Assembly: GCA_903839675.1 (NCBI GenBank)
Contig: CAIMDB010000032.1
Coordinates: 1-64,000 of the forward strand
Origin: an uncultured Sphingomonadales bacterium
Lineage (GTDB): Bacteria; Pseudomonadota; Alphaproteobacteria; Sphingomonadales; Sphingomonadaceae
DNA: 64,000 nucleotides
Direction: 5' to 3'
The notes beneath the pieces are model-generated. The model was not told the DNA's origin. It made no database searches and was given only the letters and a program-made list of their open reading frames with translations. This document shows, piece by piece, positions 56,873-64,000 of the stretch; position 1 is the stretch's first letter, and the number at the start of each line of letters is the position of its first letter. The translations under genes were made by a program, and so were the position numbers.

Positions 56873-56894
56873 AAATCCTACTTGTCTAGGATTT
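56873..56894. promoter_or_regulatory. Palindromic operator candidate in S24 gene promoter
   Basis: AAATCCTA-6 bp-TAGGATTT, a perfect 8-bp inverted repeat that overlaps the -35 of the S24 gene. A third TAGGATTTTTC copy lies at 56848-56858 near the divergent gene. Typical of an autoregulated divergent operator. Confidence 0.7.
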
Positions 56895-56910
56895 TTCTTA
56901 TCGGTATGAA
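56882..56910 (+). promoter_or_regulatory. Promoter of the S24 regulator gene
   Basis: TTGTCT at 56882-56887, 17-bp spacer, TATGAA at 56905-56910. The expected start site (about 56917) falls on the ATG at 56916, so the message may be leaderless; no ribosome site is visible. Confidence 0.6.
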
Positions 56911-56915
56911 CGCGC

Positions 56916-57563
56916 ATGGAAAATGTGCGCGACACGCTGGATCGGCTGATTCGGGACCGGGGGGAGGACTATGCCGCCCTGTCGCGGCTCATTGGGCGCA
57001 ACCCCGCTTATATCCAGCAGTTCATCCATCGCGGCAGCCCGCGCAAGCTGGCCGAAGACGACCGGAAATTGCTCGCCCGCTATCTCGGTGTGGACGAATC
57101 GCTGCTGGGCGGGCCGCTGGTGGCCCCTGTTGCGGGTGATCTGATCTCAGTGCCGCGTCTGGCGGTGGAGGCCTCTGCAGGCCCCGGCGCATTGGCCAAC
57201 CGTGAAGAAACGATTTCCCGCTTCGGCTTTGATGCCCGCTGGCTGCGCGGCGTCGCCTCTGCCCCGCAAAACGTCTCGGCCATTGCGGTGCGCGGCGAAT
57301 CCATGTTGCCGACCTTGTCGGAAGGCGACGAAATTCTGGTCGACCGGGGCGATGCGGCAGACCGGCTGCGCGACGGCATCTACGTGTTGCGGGTGGAAGA
57401 ATCGCTGCTCGTAAAGCGGATTGCGCTCAACCCGGCAGGCTTAGGCGGGCGGCGCCTGTCGATCCGCAGCGACAACCCGGCTTACCCCGATTGGGAAGAG
57501 TGTGACCCGGCGGCGGTCGAGATCATCGGCCGCGTCATCTGGGTCGGCAGGCGGATGGCCTGA
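56916..57563 (+). CDS. S24 family (LexA/CI-like) repressor-protease
   Basis: 215 residues. N-terminal XRE-type HTH (YAALSRLIGRNPAYIQQFIH) at about 19-38. S24 catalytic dyad Ser129 (RGESMLPTL) and Lys167 (LLVKRI). A candidate Ala-Gly cleavage site lies at EASAGPG (about 88). Probably autorepresses and may be cut under RecA*, derepressing neighbours; inference. Operator and promoter overlap upstream. Confidence 0.88.
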   Translation: MENVRDTLDRLIRDRGEDYAALSRLIGRNPAYIQQFIHRGSPRKLAEDDRKLLARYLGVDESLLGGPLVAPVAGDLISVPRLAVEASAGPGALANREETISRFGFDARWLRGVASAPQNVSAIAVRGESMLPTLSEGDEILVDRGDAADRLRDGIYVLRVEESLLVKRIALNPAGLGGRRLSIRSDNPAYPDWEECDPAAVEIIGRVIWVGRRMA

Positions 57564-57572
57564 AGCGCGCGT

Positions 57573-57749
57573 CTAGCGCTTCCGGTCAAAAAACCAAAAG
57601 GCGACGGCGAAGGCAACGCCAAGTCCAGACCCCACAAGCAAGCCAAAGGTCGACTGGCGATAGACAACACCGATGATGGCGCCTGCGAGGATGGAGAGGG
57701 CCAGCGGCCCACCGGCTGCGCGGGGATCAGATTTCTTTGGTTCGGTCAT
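57573..57749 (-). CDS. Small two-helix membrane protein
   Basis: 58 residues from ATG 57749. PLALSILAGAIIGVVYRQ and FGLLVGSGLGVAFAVAFWFF are two membrane helices with a short turn, ending DRKR. Function unknown. Upstream open frame to 57896 rejected for lack of a ribosome site. Confidence 0.65.
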   Translation of the reverse strand: MTEPKKSDPRAAGGPLALSILAGAIIGVVYRQSTFGLLVGSGLGVAFAVAFWFFDRKR

Positions 57750-57914
57750 GATGCTTCCCCTGCCACTGCCCGCCGGAAAACGCCACCCCGCCCATTGGGG
57801 CAATGCCCTTTGGGACATGGTGAACGGATCCTTCACCGCATTTGGGCACGGCCCGCAAAGGGCTGGCGCGTAAAGGGTTTTTTCGCATTCTGCCAAAGAG
57901 GAGCCCCCTGCTGC

Positions 57915-58118
57915 ATGTCCAGCTTTTTTGTCGATCGCGCCGGGGCAGACCTCGCTGCCGAATTCATGGCGCTGTTTGGCAAAGATGCCTCAAGTGAAGC
58001 CGCAGGGCGCGCGCGCCGGTCCCGCGATCATGGCAATGTCATCGGCTATTGCCGCTGGCGGCAGGTGGAACGGCTGATCAGCGCGCTGGAAAATGAGATC
58101 GGCGCCACCCGCCACTAG
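57915..58118 (+). CDS. Small conserved hypothetical protein
   Basis: 67 residues. FFVDRAGADLAAEFMALFGK and HGNVIGYCRWRQVERLISAL give a helical protein of a type common in sphingomonads. No function assigned. AGAGGAG lies eleven bases before ATG. Confidence 0.6.
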   Translation: MSSFFVDRAGADLAAEFMALFGKDASSEAAGRARRSRDHGNVIGYCRWRQVERLISALENEIGATRH

Positions 58119-58204
58119 CCGGTCCGCGCGGGGTTCTTGATTTATGTGAGCCGCCTCCAAAGGGAGCGCTTTCGCTCCGCATTGGGACACGATAGAGCAG
58201 GGTC

Positions 58205-60148
58205 ATGAAGTCCGGCCTCCTGTGTCGTGTCGCGCCCGTCGCCCTGACCGTAGCGCTGGCCGTTGCCACCCCTGTTCATGCGCAGGGGCTGCCGGAGCCT
58301 GCCGAACCAACACAGGCCACAGACGCGCCGCTGGACCCGGAATCGCCGATGGCAGAGATGCCGGATATCGGCGTGGAATGGCCCGATCTGCCTGCTGAGG
58401 AAGCCGGGGAACAAGCCTCCGGTATCGACAGCGCAGATGAACAGGGCCGCCGCTACACCGTCACCTTGGCCGGTGTGCCCGCGACGTCCGAAAACCAGAT
58501 TGCGCAACGATTTGATGCTCTATCGGCACTGAAGACCGGGGACAGCAAGCCTGCCAACGTCGCCCAGATTGACCGGCGCGCGCGCGATGATGCCGCTTTG
58601 CTGGCCGAACTTCTGCGCGCCGACGGCTATTATGACGCGCGCGTCGACCCGGAAATTGAAGCCGTGGACGACCGCATTGCTGTCACCCTCACCATCGAGC
58701 CGGGGCCGCTTTACACCTTTGGCGATATCCGCGTGTCGGGCCTTGATGAGACCGGAAGCCTGCGGGAAACCTTCAACGTCAATGTACAAGACAGCGTAGA
58801 CGCCGATGATGTGACGCTCGCTGAAACGACACTGAAGGCCAAACTCGCCAATGACGGCTATCCCTTTGCCAAGGTTACAGCACCTGATGTCGTGGTGGAC
58901 CATGACACGCGGACCGCCTCAATGGAGGTGCATATCGAGACCGGCGGCAAGCGCAACTTCGGGCAGATCCTGGCACGCGGCGACAAACTGCCTTTCGATG
59001 CAAAGCATATCGGCCGCATCGCGCGCTTCAACTCGGGCGACCCCTATAATCAGGCCGACATCGATGACTTGAAGCGGGCCTTGATCGCAACCGGCCTCCT
59101 GTCCTCGGTTGATGTCAGCCCCGTTGAAACGGGCGACCCGCAAACCGCGGACATTTCTGTCACCATGACGCCCGCGCCTGTACGGACGATCGCAGCAGAA
59201 GCGGGATATGGCACCGGCGAAGGGTTTCGCGTGTCGGGCAGTTGGACACACCGCAACCTGCTCAAGCCCGAAGGCGCTGTCACGCTGCGGGGGGTCATCG
59301 GTACACGCGAACAAACTTTAGGCGCCTCGCTGCGCCAGTCCAATTGGCGGCGGCGGGACTGGGTTTTGAATGCGCGGGTAGCGGCCAGCAATATCGTGCA
59401 GACCGCATATGCCGCCCGCACATTTGAGGTTGCCGCCAACCTCGAACGCCAAACCAACATCATCTGGCAGAAGGACTGGACTTGGAGCGTCGGCGCCGAA
59501 TTGCTCGCGTCGGACGAACGCGACATCGTGGCCCGCGGCGGTGCCCGCCAAACCTATTTCATCGCCGCCCTGCCAGCGACCCTGGCCTATGACGGGTCAG
59601 ACGATTTGCTGGACCCGACGCGCGGTTTCCGGCTGAGCGGACGCATCTCCCCTGAAGGATCGTTGCAGGGTGGGTTCAACGGCTATGTCCGCACCCAAAT
59701 TGATAGCAGCGCCTATCTGCCCTTGGGCGGCAAGTTTGTCCTCGCCGGGCGGGCCAGATTGGGCTCCATCTCCGGCACGGCCCTCAACAATATCGCGCCG
59801 TCGCGCCGCTTTTATGCCGGCGGCGGCGGATCGATACGCGGCTTTAGCTATCAGAATATCGGCCCGCGCGATGCCTTTGGAGACCCGATTGGCGGGCGCA
59901 GTCTGGCCGAATTTTCGCTAGAGGCCCGCCTCCGCTTTGGCGTGTTTGGCGTCGTCCCCTTCGTTGATGCAGGCAACATTTACACCGAAAGCCTGCCGCG
60001 TCTGGACAAGATGCGCTTCGGCGCGGGGCTTGGCGGGCGTTATTATTCCAGCTTCGGTCCGATCCGTATCGACATTGGCACCCCCATCAACCGGCGCACG
60101 GGTGAGGCGCGGGTCACCGTGTTTGTCTCCTTGGGTCAGGCATTTTGA
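58205..60148 (+). CDS. tamA: TamA, BamA-family outer membrane assembly protein
   Basis: 647 residues. Signal peptide (cleavage after VHAQ), POTRA domains at about 80-340 (RYTVTLAGVPATSENQIAQR, LYTFGDIRVSGLDE, RNFGQILARGDKLPF), then a barrel with IRGFSYQNIGPRDAFGDPIGG and RIDIGTPINRR near the C-terminus. Ends with aromatic Phe. Pairs with TamB in outer-membrane protein/lipid transport; overlaps its start (TGATG). Confidence 0.93.
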   Translation: MKSGLLCRVAPVALTVALAVATPVHAQGLPEPAEPTQATDAPLDPESPMAEMPDIGVEWPDLPAEEAGEQASGIDSADEQGRRYTVTLAGVPATSENQIAQRFDALSALKTGDSKPANVAQIDRRARDDAALLAELLRADGYYDARVDPEIEAVDDRIAVTLTIEPGPLYTFGDIRVSGLDETGSLRETFNVNVQDSVDADDVTLAETTLKAKLANDGYPFAKVTAPDVVVDHDTRTASMEVHIETGGKRNFGQILARGDKLPFDAKHIGRIARFNSGDPYNQADIDDLKRALIATGLLSSVDVSPVETGDPQTADISVTMTPAPVRTIAAEAGYGTGEGFRVSGSWTHRNLLKPEGAVTLRGVIGTREQTLGASLRQSNWRRRDWVLNARVAASNIVQTAYAARTFEVAANLERQTNIIWQKDWTWSVGAELLASDERDIVARGGARQTYFIAALPATLAYDGSDDLLDPTRGFRLSGRISPEGSLQGGFNGYVRTQIDSSAYLPLGGKFVLAGRARLGSISGTALNNIAPSRRFYAGGGGSIRGFSYQNIGPRDAFGDPIGGRSLAEFSLEARLRFGVFGVVPFVDAGNIYTESLPRLDKMRFGAGLGGRYYSSFGPIRIDIGTPINRRTGEARVTVFVSLGQAF

Positions 60149-63100
60149 TGCGCGCCGCCAAAAGGCTCCTTGCAGCCCTTCTTGGATTGGCGCTGATCGG
60201 GCTGGTGCTCGCCGGTCTGGCGGACACCGGGGCGGGCCACCGCTTTATCATCGACCGTGTTGAACGCCTCTCCCTCAAGTCTGGCCTCAAGATTGAGATC
60301 GATGCCATTGAAGGCTCCCTGTACAGTCAGGCGAGCATACAGGGTCTGCGGCTCTCCGACCCCAAGGGGCTGTTCTTTGAAGCTCCCTTGGTGGATCTTG
60401 ACTGGTCGCCGCTCGCTTGGTTCGCCAACCGGCTCGATATTGACCGGCTCCATGCCAAGGTCGCGACGCTTCACCGCCTGCCCAAGCTTAACCCCGGCGC
60501 GACCGATGCGCCGATCCTGCCCGCTTTCGACATCCGCATCGGATCGCTCGCGATTGACCGGCTTGAAATCGGCAAAGGCGTGGCTGGGTCCCCACGCATC
60601 GGACGGCTGGCGGGACGCGCCGACATTCGCGATGGCCGCGCGATCATCGATCTGACCGCCGACGCCCAACAGGGCGACCATCTCGTCCTGAAGCTCGATT
60701 CCCGGCCTGATGACAATCGCTTTGACGTCGACCTCGCCCTCGATGCGCCGGAACGCGGCGTGTTTGGCGCGATGATGGGCACGGCACGGCCTGTGGCGCT
60801 CCGCCTCTCCGGCGATGGCAGCTGGAAGACATGGCGGGGCGCGCTCAAGGCCAGCATTTCCGGGCAGGATGCGGCCAATTTCGATCTGGCGGTGAAAGAA
60901 GGACGCTACACACTGGGGGGCACCATCACCGCTGCCAATGTGTTGACCGGCCGGATGCAGAAGCTCGCCGCCCCGCTGGTGCGCGTGTCGGGTGAGGCGA
61001 CCTTTGCCAACCGGCGGATTGACGGGCAGATCAACCTATCCTCCGCCGCGCTGGCGATCTCGGGCACGGGCGGTGTTGATCTGGGCAATAGCAGCTTTGG
61101 CGATGCCCTGCTCACCCTCCGGTTGATCGATCCGCGCGCCGTTCTGCCGACGATGCGTGGCCAGAATGTCCAGCTGAAAGCCCGGTTTGACGGGCCCTTT
61201 TCGCAGGCATCGTTCGATTATCTGCTCACCGCCCCGCGCGTCGCTTTTGACGCAACAGGGCTGGAGGATGTGCGTGTCTCGGGGCAAGGCCGCCTCTCCA
61301 AGGCGCCGGTCAAAGTGCCGGTGCGCTTCACGGCGCGCCGCATCACGGGGATCGGCGATGTGGCCGGCGGCATCCTTGCCAATATCTCGGTCGATGGCGT
61401 GGTGCTGGCCACGCGGTCCACGCTGATCGGGGAAAACCTGCTGCTGAAATCGGACAAGCTGTCGGGCAGGCTCGCGCTGTTCGTTGATCTCAAAACCGGC
61501 CGCTACGATGTCGGGCTGGCGGGGCAGCTCAACCGCTATTTCATCCCCGGCATTGGCCTTGTCGACATCCGCAGTGAGTTGGCTGTCGTGCCGGGCCCCA
61601 ATGGTCGCGGGACACGCATTTTGGGCCGGGGGGAAGCCTGGGTGCGGCGCTTTGACAATGCGTTTTTTGCCGGACTGGCCGGCGGTTTGCCGAAGCTGGA
61701 GACAGCGCTGGAGCGCACGCCCGATGGGGTGCTGCGCTTCACCAATATGCGCCTCATCGCGCCCAAGCTGCGACTAACTCTGTCGGGTATCCGGCGGCGT
61801 GATGGCAGCTTCCAGCTTTCAGGTAGCGGCAACCAGGCGATCTATGGTGCGCTGCAGCTGGCCCTCGATGGACCCCTTGCGCGACCACGCGTGTCCTTGC
61901 TCTTCGCCCGACCCAATGAGGCGATGGGGCTCGCCAATGTCGAACTTCTGCTGACGCCGAATGCGGGCGGCTTTGGCTGGACAGCCAATGGCCAATCCCG
62001 CATCGGGCGCTTCACCGGGCGTGGGGACATCTTGTTACCAGCAGGACGCACCTCGCAGATCCTCGTCGCTGATTTCAACGCCTCTGGTCTTTCAGCAACG
62101 GGGCGGCTGACGCCCGTGACCGGCGGGCTCGCAGGAACCATTTCGCTGGGCGGGATGGCGACGGGCACGCTCGACATGGATGTCACAGGCGGGCTGCAGC
62201 GCATTCGGGCCGCTGTCGATGCCCGTGATGCCCGCTTTAATGGCCCGCCCCAAATGGCCATCCGGCGTGGGCGTTTTGACGGCACCATCTTATTGGACCC
62301 GGCCGGGACCGGCATCAACGGCACGGTCACGGCACGCGGCGTGCAATATGGCGGCGTGGCCTTCGCGCGGCTCGCGGGCAATATCGACTTGAAGGGCGGC
62401 AGAGGCACGCTGAAAGGCGCGATTGCCGGGTCTCGCGGTGGGGATTTTGATCTCCAGACGGTCGTTCAGATCGCGCCCGAACGCCTGACCTTGGTGGCGA
62501 AGGGGACTTTGGAGCGGCGCCCCATCAGCCTTGATGCCCCCGCTGTACTGGTGCGCGAAGGGGGTGGCTGGCGGCTTTCACCAACGGAGCTCAGTTTTGC
62601 AGGCGGAAAAGCGTCTCTCTCAGGCCTCATCGGCGGAAAACAGCCGGAATTGACGGGTTCGCTCTCGTCTATGCCGCTGTCGATCCTCGATACCGTCGCC
62701 CCCCGCCTTGGCTTGGGCGGACGGGCGAGCGGGACCTTCTTCTACGTGGAAGAAGCAAATGGCACGCCTTCGGGCCGGATCGACGTCAAAGTACGTGGCC
62801 TGACGCGCGCAGGGCTCGCGCTTGCTTCCAAGCCGATTGACCTTGCGGTGATTGCAAGCTTTGGCGGGTCGAGGGCTGGCGCGCGGCTGGTTGCCGCCTC
62901 AGGCGGCCAGACCATCGGGCGCGGACAGATACAGCTCAACGGCCTTGGCGGGGCCGCCGCTCTCGGCAGCCAGATCGCCAATGCCAATCTGGCGGGCCAG
63001 TTGCGCTTTAATGGCGATGCCGGAACGCTGTGGCGCCTCACCGGCATTTCCACCTTTGATCTATCGGGCAATGTGGCGATCGGTGCCGATATAGGCGGCA

Positions 63101-64000
63101 CGCTGTCCAACCCCCTCATCCGCGGCTCGGTGCGCACGGCCTCCGCGCGCGTCGAAAGTGCAGCGGCGGGGATGGTGCTCACCGGCGTCGCGGCGAACGG
63201 GCAGTTCAACGGATCCCGTCTGGTGCTCAACAGCTTTTCCGCCACTGCAGGCAAAGGTGGGCGGCTGACCGGCACAGGCACCATCAGCTTTGCGTCCGGC
63301 GCGCCGGGCATCGACCTTTCGGTGCTGGCGGAGTCGGCAACATTGATCGCCCGGGATGATCTGGGGGCGACGGTGACCGGCCCCCTGCGGATCCAGTCCG
63401 AAGGCAGTGGCGGCCTCATCAGCGGTACTGTGCGGGTCGACCGAAGTAGCTATGTGCTGGGTCAAAGTGCTGTGGCCACGTCCTTTCCCCGTTTGCGCGT
63501 GCGGGAGATTAACGGCGGGGCTGACCTGCAAATGGCGGTCGCGCCCGCGCGGCCATGGTTGCTCGACATCAAGGCCAATGTGCCGGGTCGGATGATGGTG
63601 ACAGGCCTTGGTCTCGACAGCGAATGGCGTGGTGACCTGGCCGTCACCGGCTCAATCCTCTCGCCTGCCATCCTCGGCGCGGCCGAGGTTGTCCGGGGCG
63701 GCTATGAGTTTGCCGGACGGCGCTTTGAGCTGGAGCGCGGCGTCATCAGGTTCCGGGGGGAAAGCCCGCCCGACCCGATCCTCGACATCGTCGCCCAAGG
63801 TGACACGCAGGGGCTGGATGCAACGATCCGCGTCGGCGGCACCGGGCAGAAGCCGGAGATCACCTTTGCGAGCGTGCCCGCATTGCCGCAGGAGGAATTG
63901 CTGTCCCGTCTGCTGTTCGGCACCTCGATCACAAACCTTTCCGCGCCAGAAGCGCTGCAGCTGGCCGCGGCGGTCGCCTCGATGCGTGGTGGGGCAGGCC
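60148..64000 (+). CDS. tamB: TamB, translocation and assembly module, 3' end outside window
   Basis: The frame is open from ATG 60148 to the window edge (over 1280 codons), with no stop. N-terminal membrane anchor LLAALLGLALIGLVLAGLAD, then long beta-rich repeats of the AsmA-like/DUF490 groove. Near the edge PALPQEELLSRLLFGTS is the TamB C-terminal domain motif. Bridges the periplasm with TamA; thought to move lipids or help outer-membrane proteins. Confidence 0.93.
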   Translation, partial: MRAAKRLLAALLGLALIGLVLAGLADTGAGHRFIIDRVERLSLKSGLKIEIDAIEGSLYSQASIQGLRLSDPKGLFFEAPLVDLDWSPLAWFANRLDIDRLHAKVATLHRLPKLNPGATDAPILPAFDIRIGSLAIDRLEIGKGVAGSPRIGRLAGRADIRDGRAIIDLTADAQQGDHLVLKLDSRPDDNRFDVDLALDAPERGVFGAMMGTARPVALRLSGDGSWKTWRGALKASISGQDAANFDLAVKEGRYTLGGTITAANVLTGRMQKLAAPLVRVSGEATFANRRIDGQINLSSAALAISGTGGVDLGNSSFGDALLTLRLIDPRAVLPTMRGQNVQLKARFDGPFSQASFDYLLTAPRVAFDATGLEDVRVSGQGRLSKAPVKVPVRFTARRITGIGDVAGGILANISVDGVVLATRSTLIGENLLLKSDKLSGRLALFVDLKTGRYDVGLAGQLNRYFIPGIGLVDIRSELAVVPGPNGRGTRILGRGEAWVRRFDNAFFAGLAGGLPKLETALERTPDGVLRFTNMRLIAPKLRLTLSGIRRRDGSFQLSGSGNQAIYGALQLALDGPLARPRVSLLFARPNEAMGLANVELLLTPNAGGFGWTANGQSRIGRFTGRGDILLPAGRTSQILVADFNASGLSATGRLTPVTGGLAGTISLGGMATGTLDMDVTGGLQRIRAAVDARDARFNGPPQMAIRRGRFDGTILLDPAGTGINGTVTARGVQYGGVAFARLAGNIDLKGGRGTLKGAIAGSRGGDFDLQTVVQIAPERLTLVAKGTLERRPISLDAPAVLVREGGGWRLSPTELSFAGGKASLSGLIGGKQPELTGSLSSMPLSILDTVAPRLGLGGRASGTFFYVEEANGTPSGRIDVKVRGLTRAGLALASKPIDLAVIASFGGSRAGARLVAASGGQTIGRGQIQLNGLGGAAALGSQIANANLAGQLRFNGDAGTLWRLTGISTFDLSGNVAIGADIGGTLSNPLIRGSVRTASARVESAAAGMVLTGVAANGQFNGSRLVLNSFSATAGKGGRLTGTGTISFASGAPGIDLSVLAESATLIARDDLGATVTGPLRIQSEGSGGLISGTVRVDRSSYVLGQSAVATSFPRLRVREINGGADLQMAVAPARPWLLDIKANVPGRMMVTGLGLDSEWRGDLAVTGSILSPAILGAAEVVRGGYEFAGRRFELERGVIRFRGESPPDPILDIVAQGDTQGLDATIRVGGTGQKPEITFASVPALPQEELLSRLLFGTSITNLSAPEALQLAAAVASMRGGAG

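Overview
The window looks like a chromosome segment of a GC-rich alphaproteobacterium of the order Sphingomonadales. This is inferred from gene content, from gene neighbourhoods such as rpmF-plsX-fabH-ihfA-merR and infA-maf-RNase-yacG-tRNA-Phe, from the UDP-glucuronate enzymes, and from the style of the gene transfer agent (GTA) cluster. No 16S gene is present, so genus is not assigned.

Layout. 1-432: 5' part of a PstS-like secreted protein. 724-5295: a small integrated element (a zinc-ribbon-like hypothetical, a primase/helicase-like protein, an excisionase-like HTH protein, a hypothetical coupled to the integrase, a P4-type tyrosine integrase) lying against the 3' end of tRNA-Phe (5461-5536). 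5584-26504: mostly core genes. These include yacG, an RNase E/G-like protein, maf, infA, an S9 peptidase, the H+-pumping pyrophosphatase hppA, thiL, oxidoreductases, clpA, a dienelactone hydrolase, a GST, a BI-1 protein, an MFS transporter, sodC, a UDP-sugar epimerase, UDP-glucose dehydrogenase and an OmpA-type protein.

26639-42567 (minus strand): an apparently complete structural GTA cluster of 21 genes, from small terminase to a DUF2793 protein, most start/stop-overlapped. It has packaging and virion genes but no integrase, repressor, replication or lysis gene inside it. Unusually, a two-gene module lies between the major capsid and head-tail connector genes, just after a strong terminator hairpin. 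It encodes a small protein of the RcGTA head-spike-base type and a 522-residue SGNH hydrolase with a beta-rich tail. This is the most interesting feature of the window: an enzymatic head spike seems to be built into the main GTA operon, whereas in Rhodobacter capsulatus spike genes are unlinked. The gp12 homologue also carries a large barrel-like N-terminal region, and the gp15 homologue is short.

42788-64000: a flavodoxin-like protein, a MAPEG protein, rpmF-plsX-fabH-ihfA-merR, a SixA-type phosphatase, a DinG-like helicase with an in-frame palindromic repeat, class I lysS, a DUF885 peptidase-like protein, a 2OG-Fe(II) oxygenase, an amidohydrolase, an S24 (LexA/CI-like) regulator with a palindromic operator over its own promoter and a divergent small-gene pair, and tamA-tamB (tamB runs off the right edge). 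Short dispersed palindromic repeats occur at 40602-40771, 42708-42774, 49867-49964, 51926-52015 and 52102-52124.
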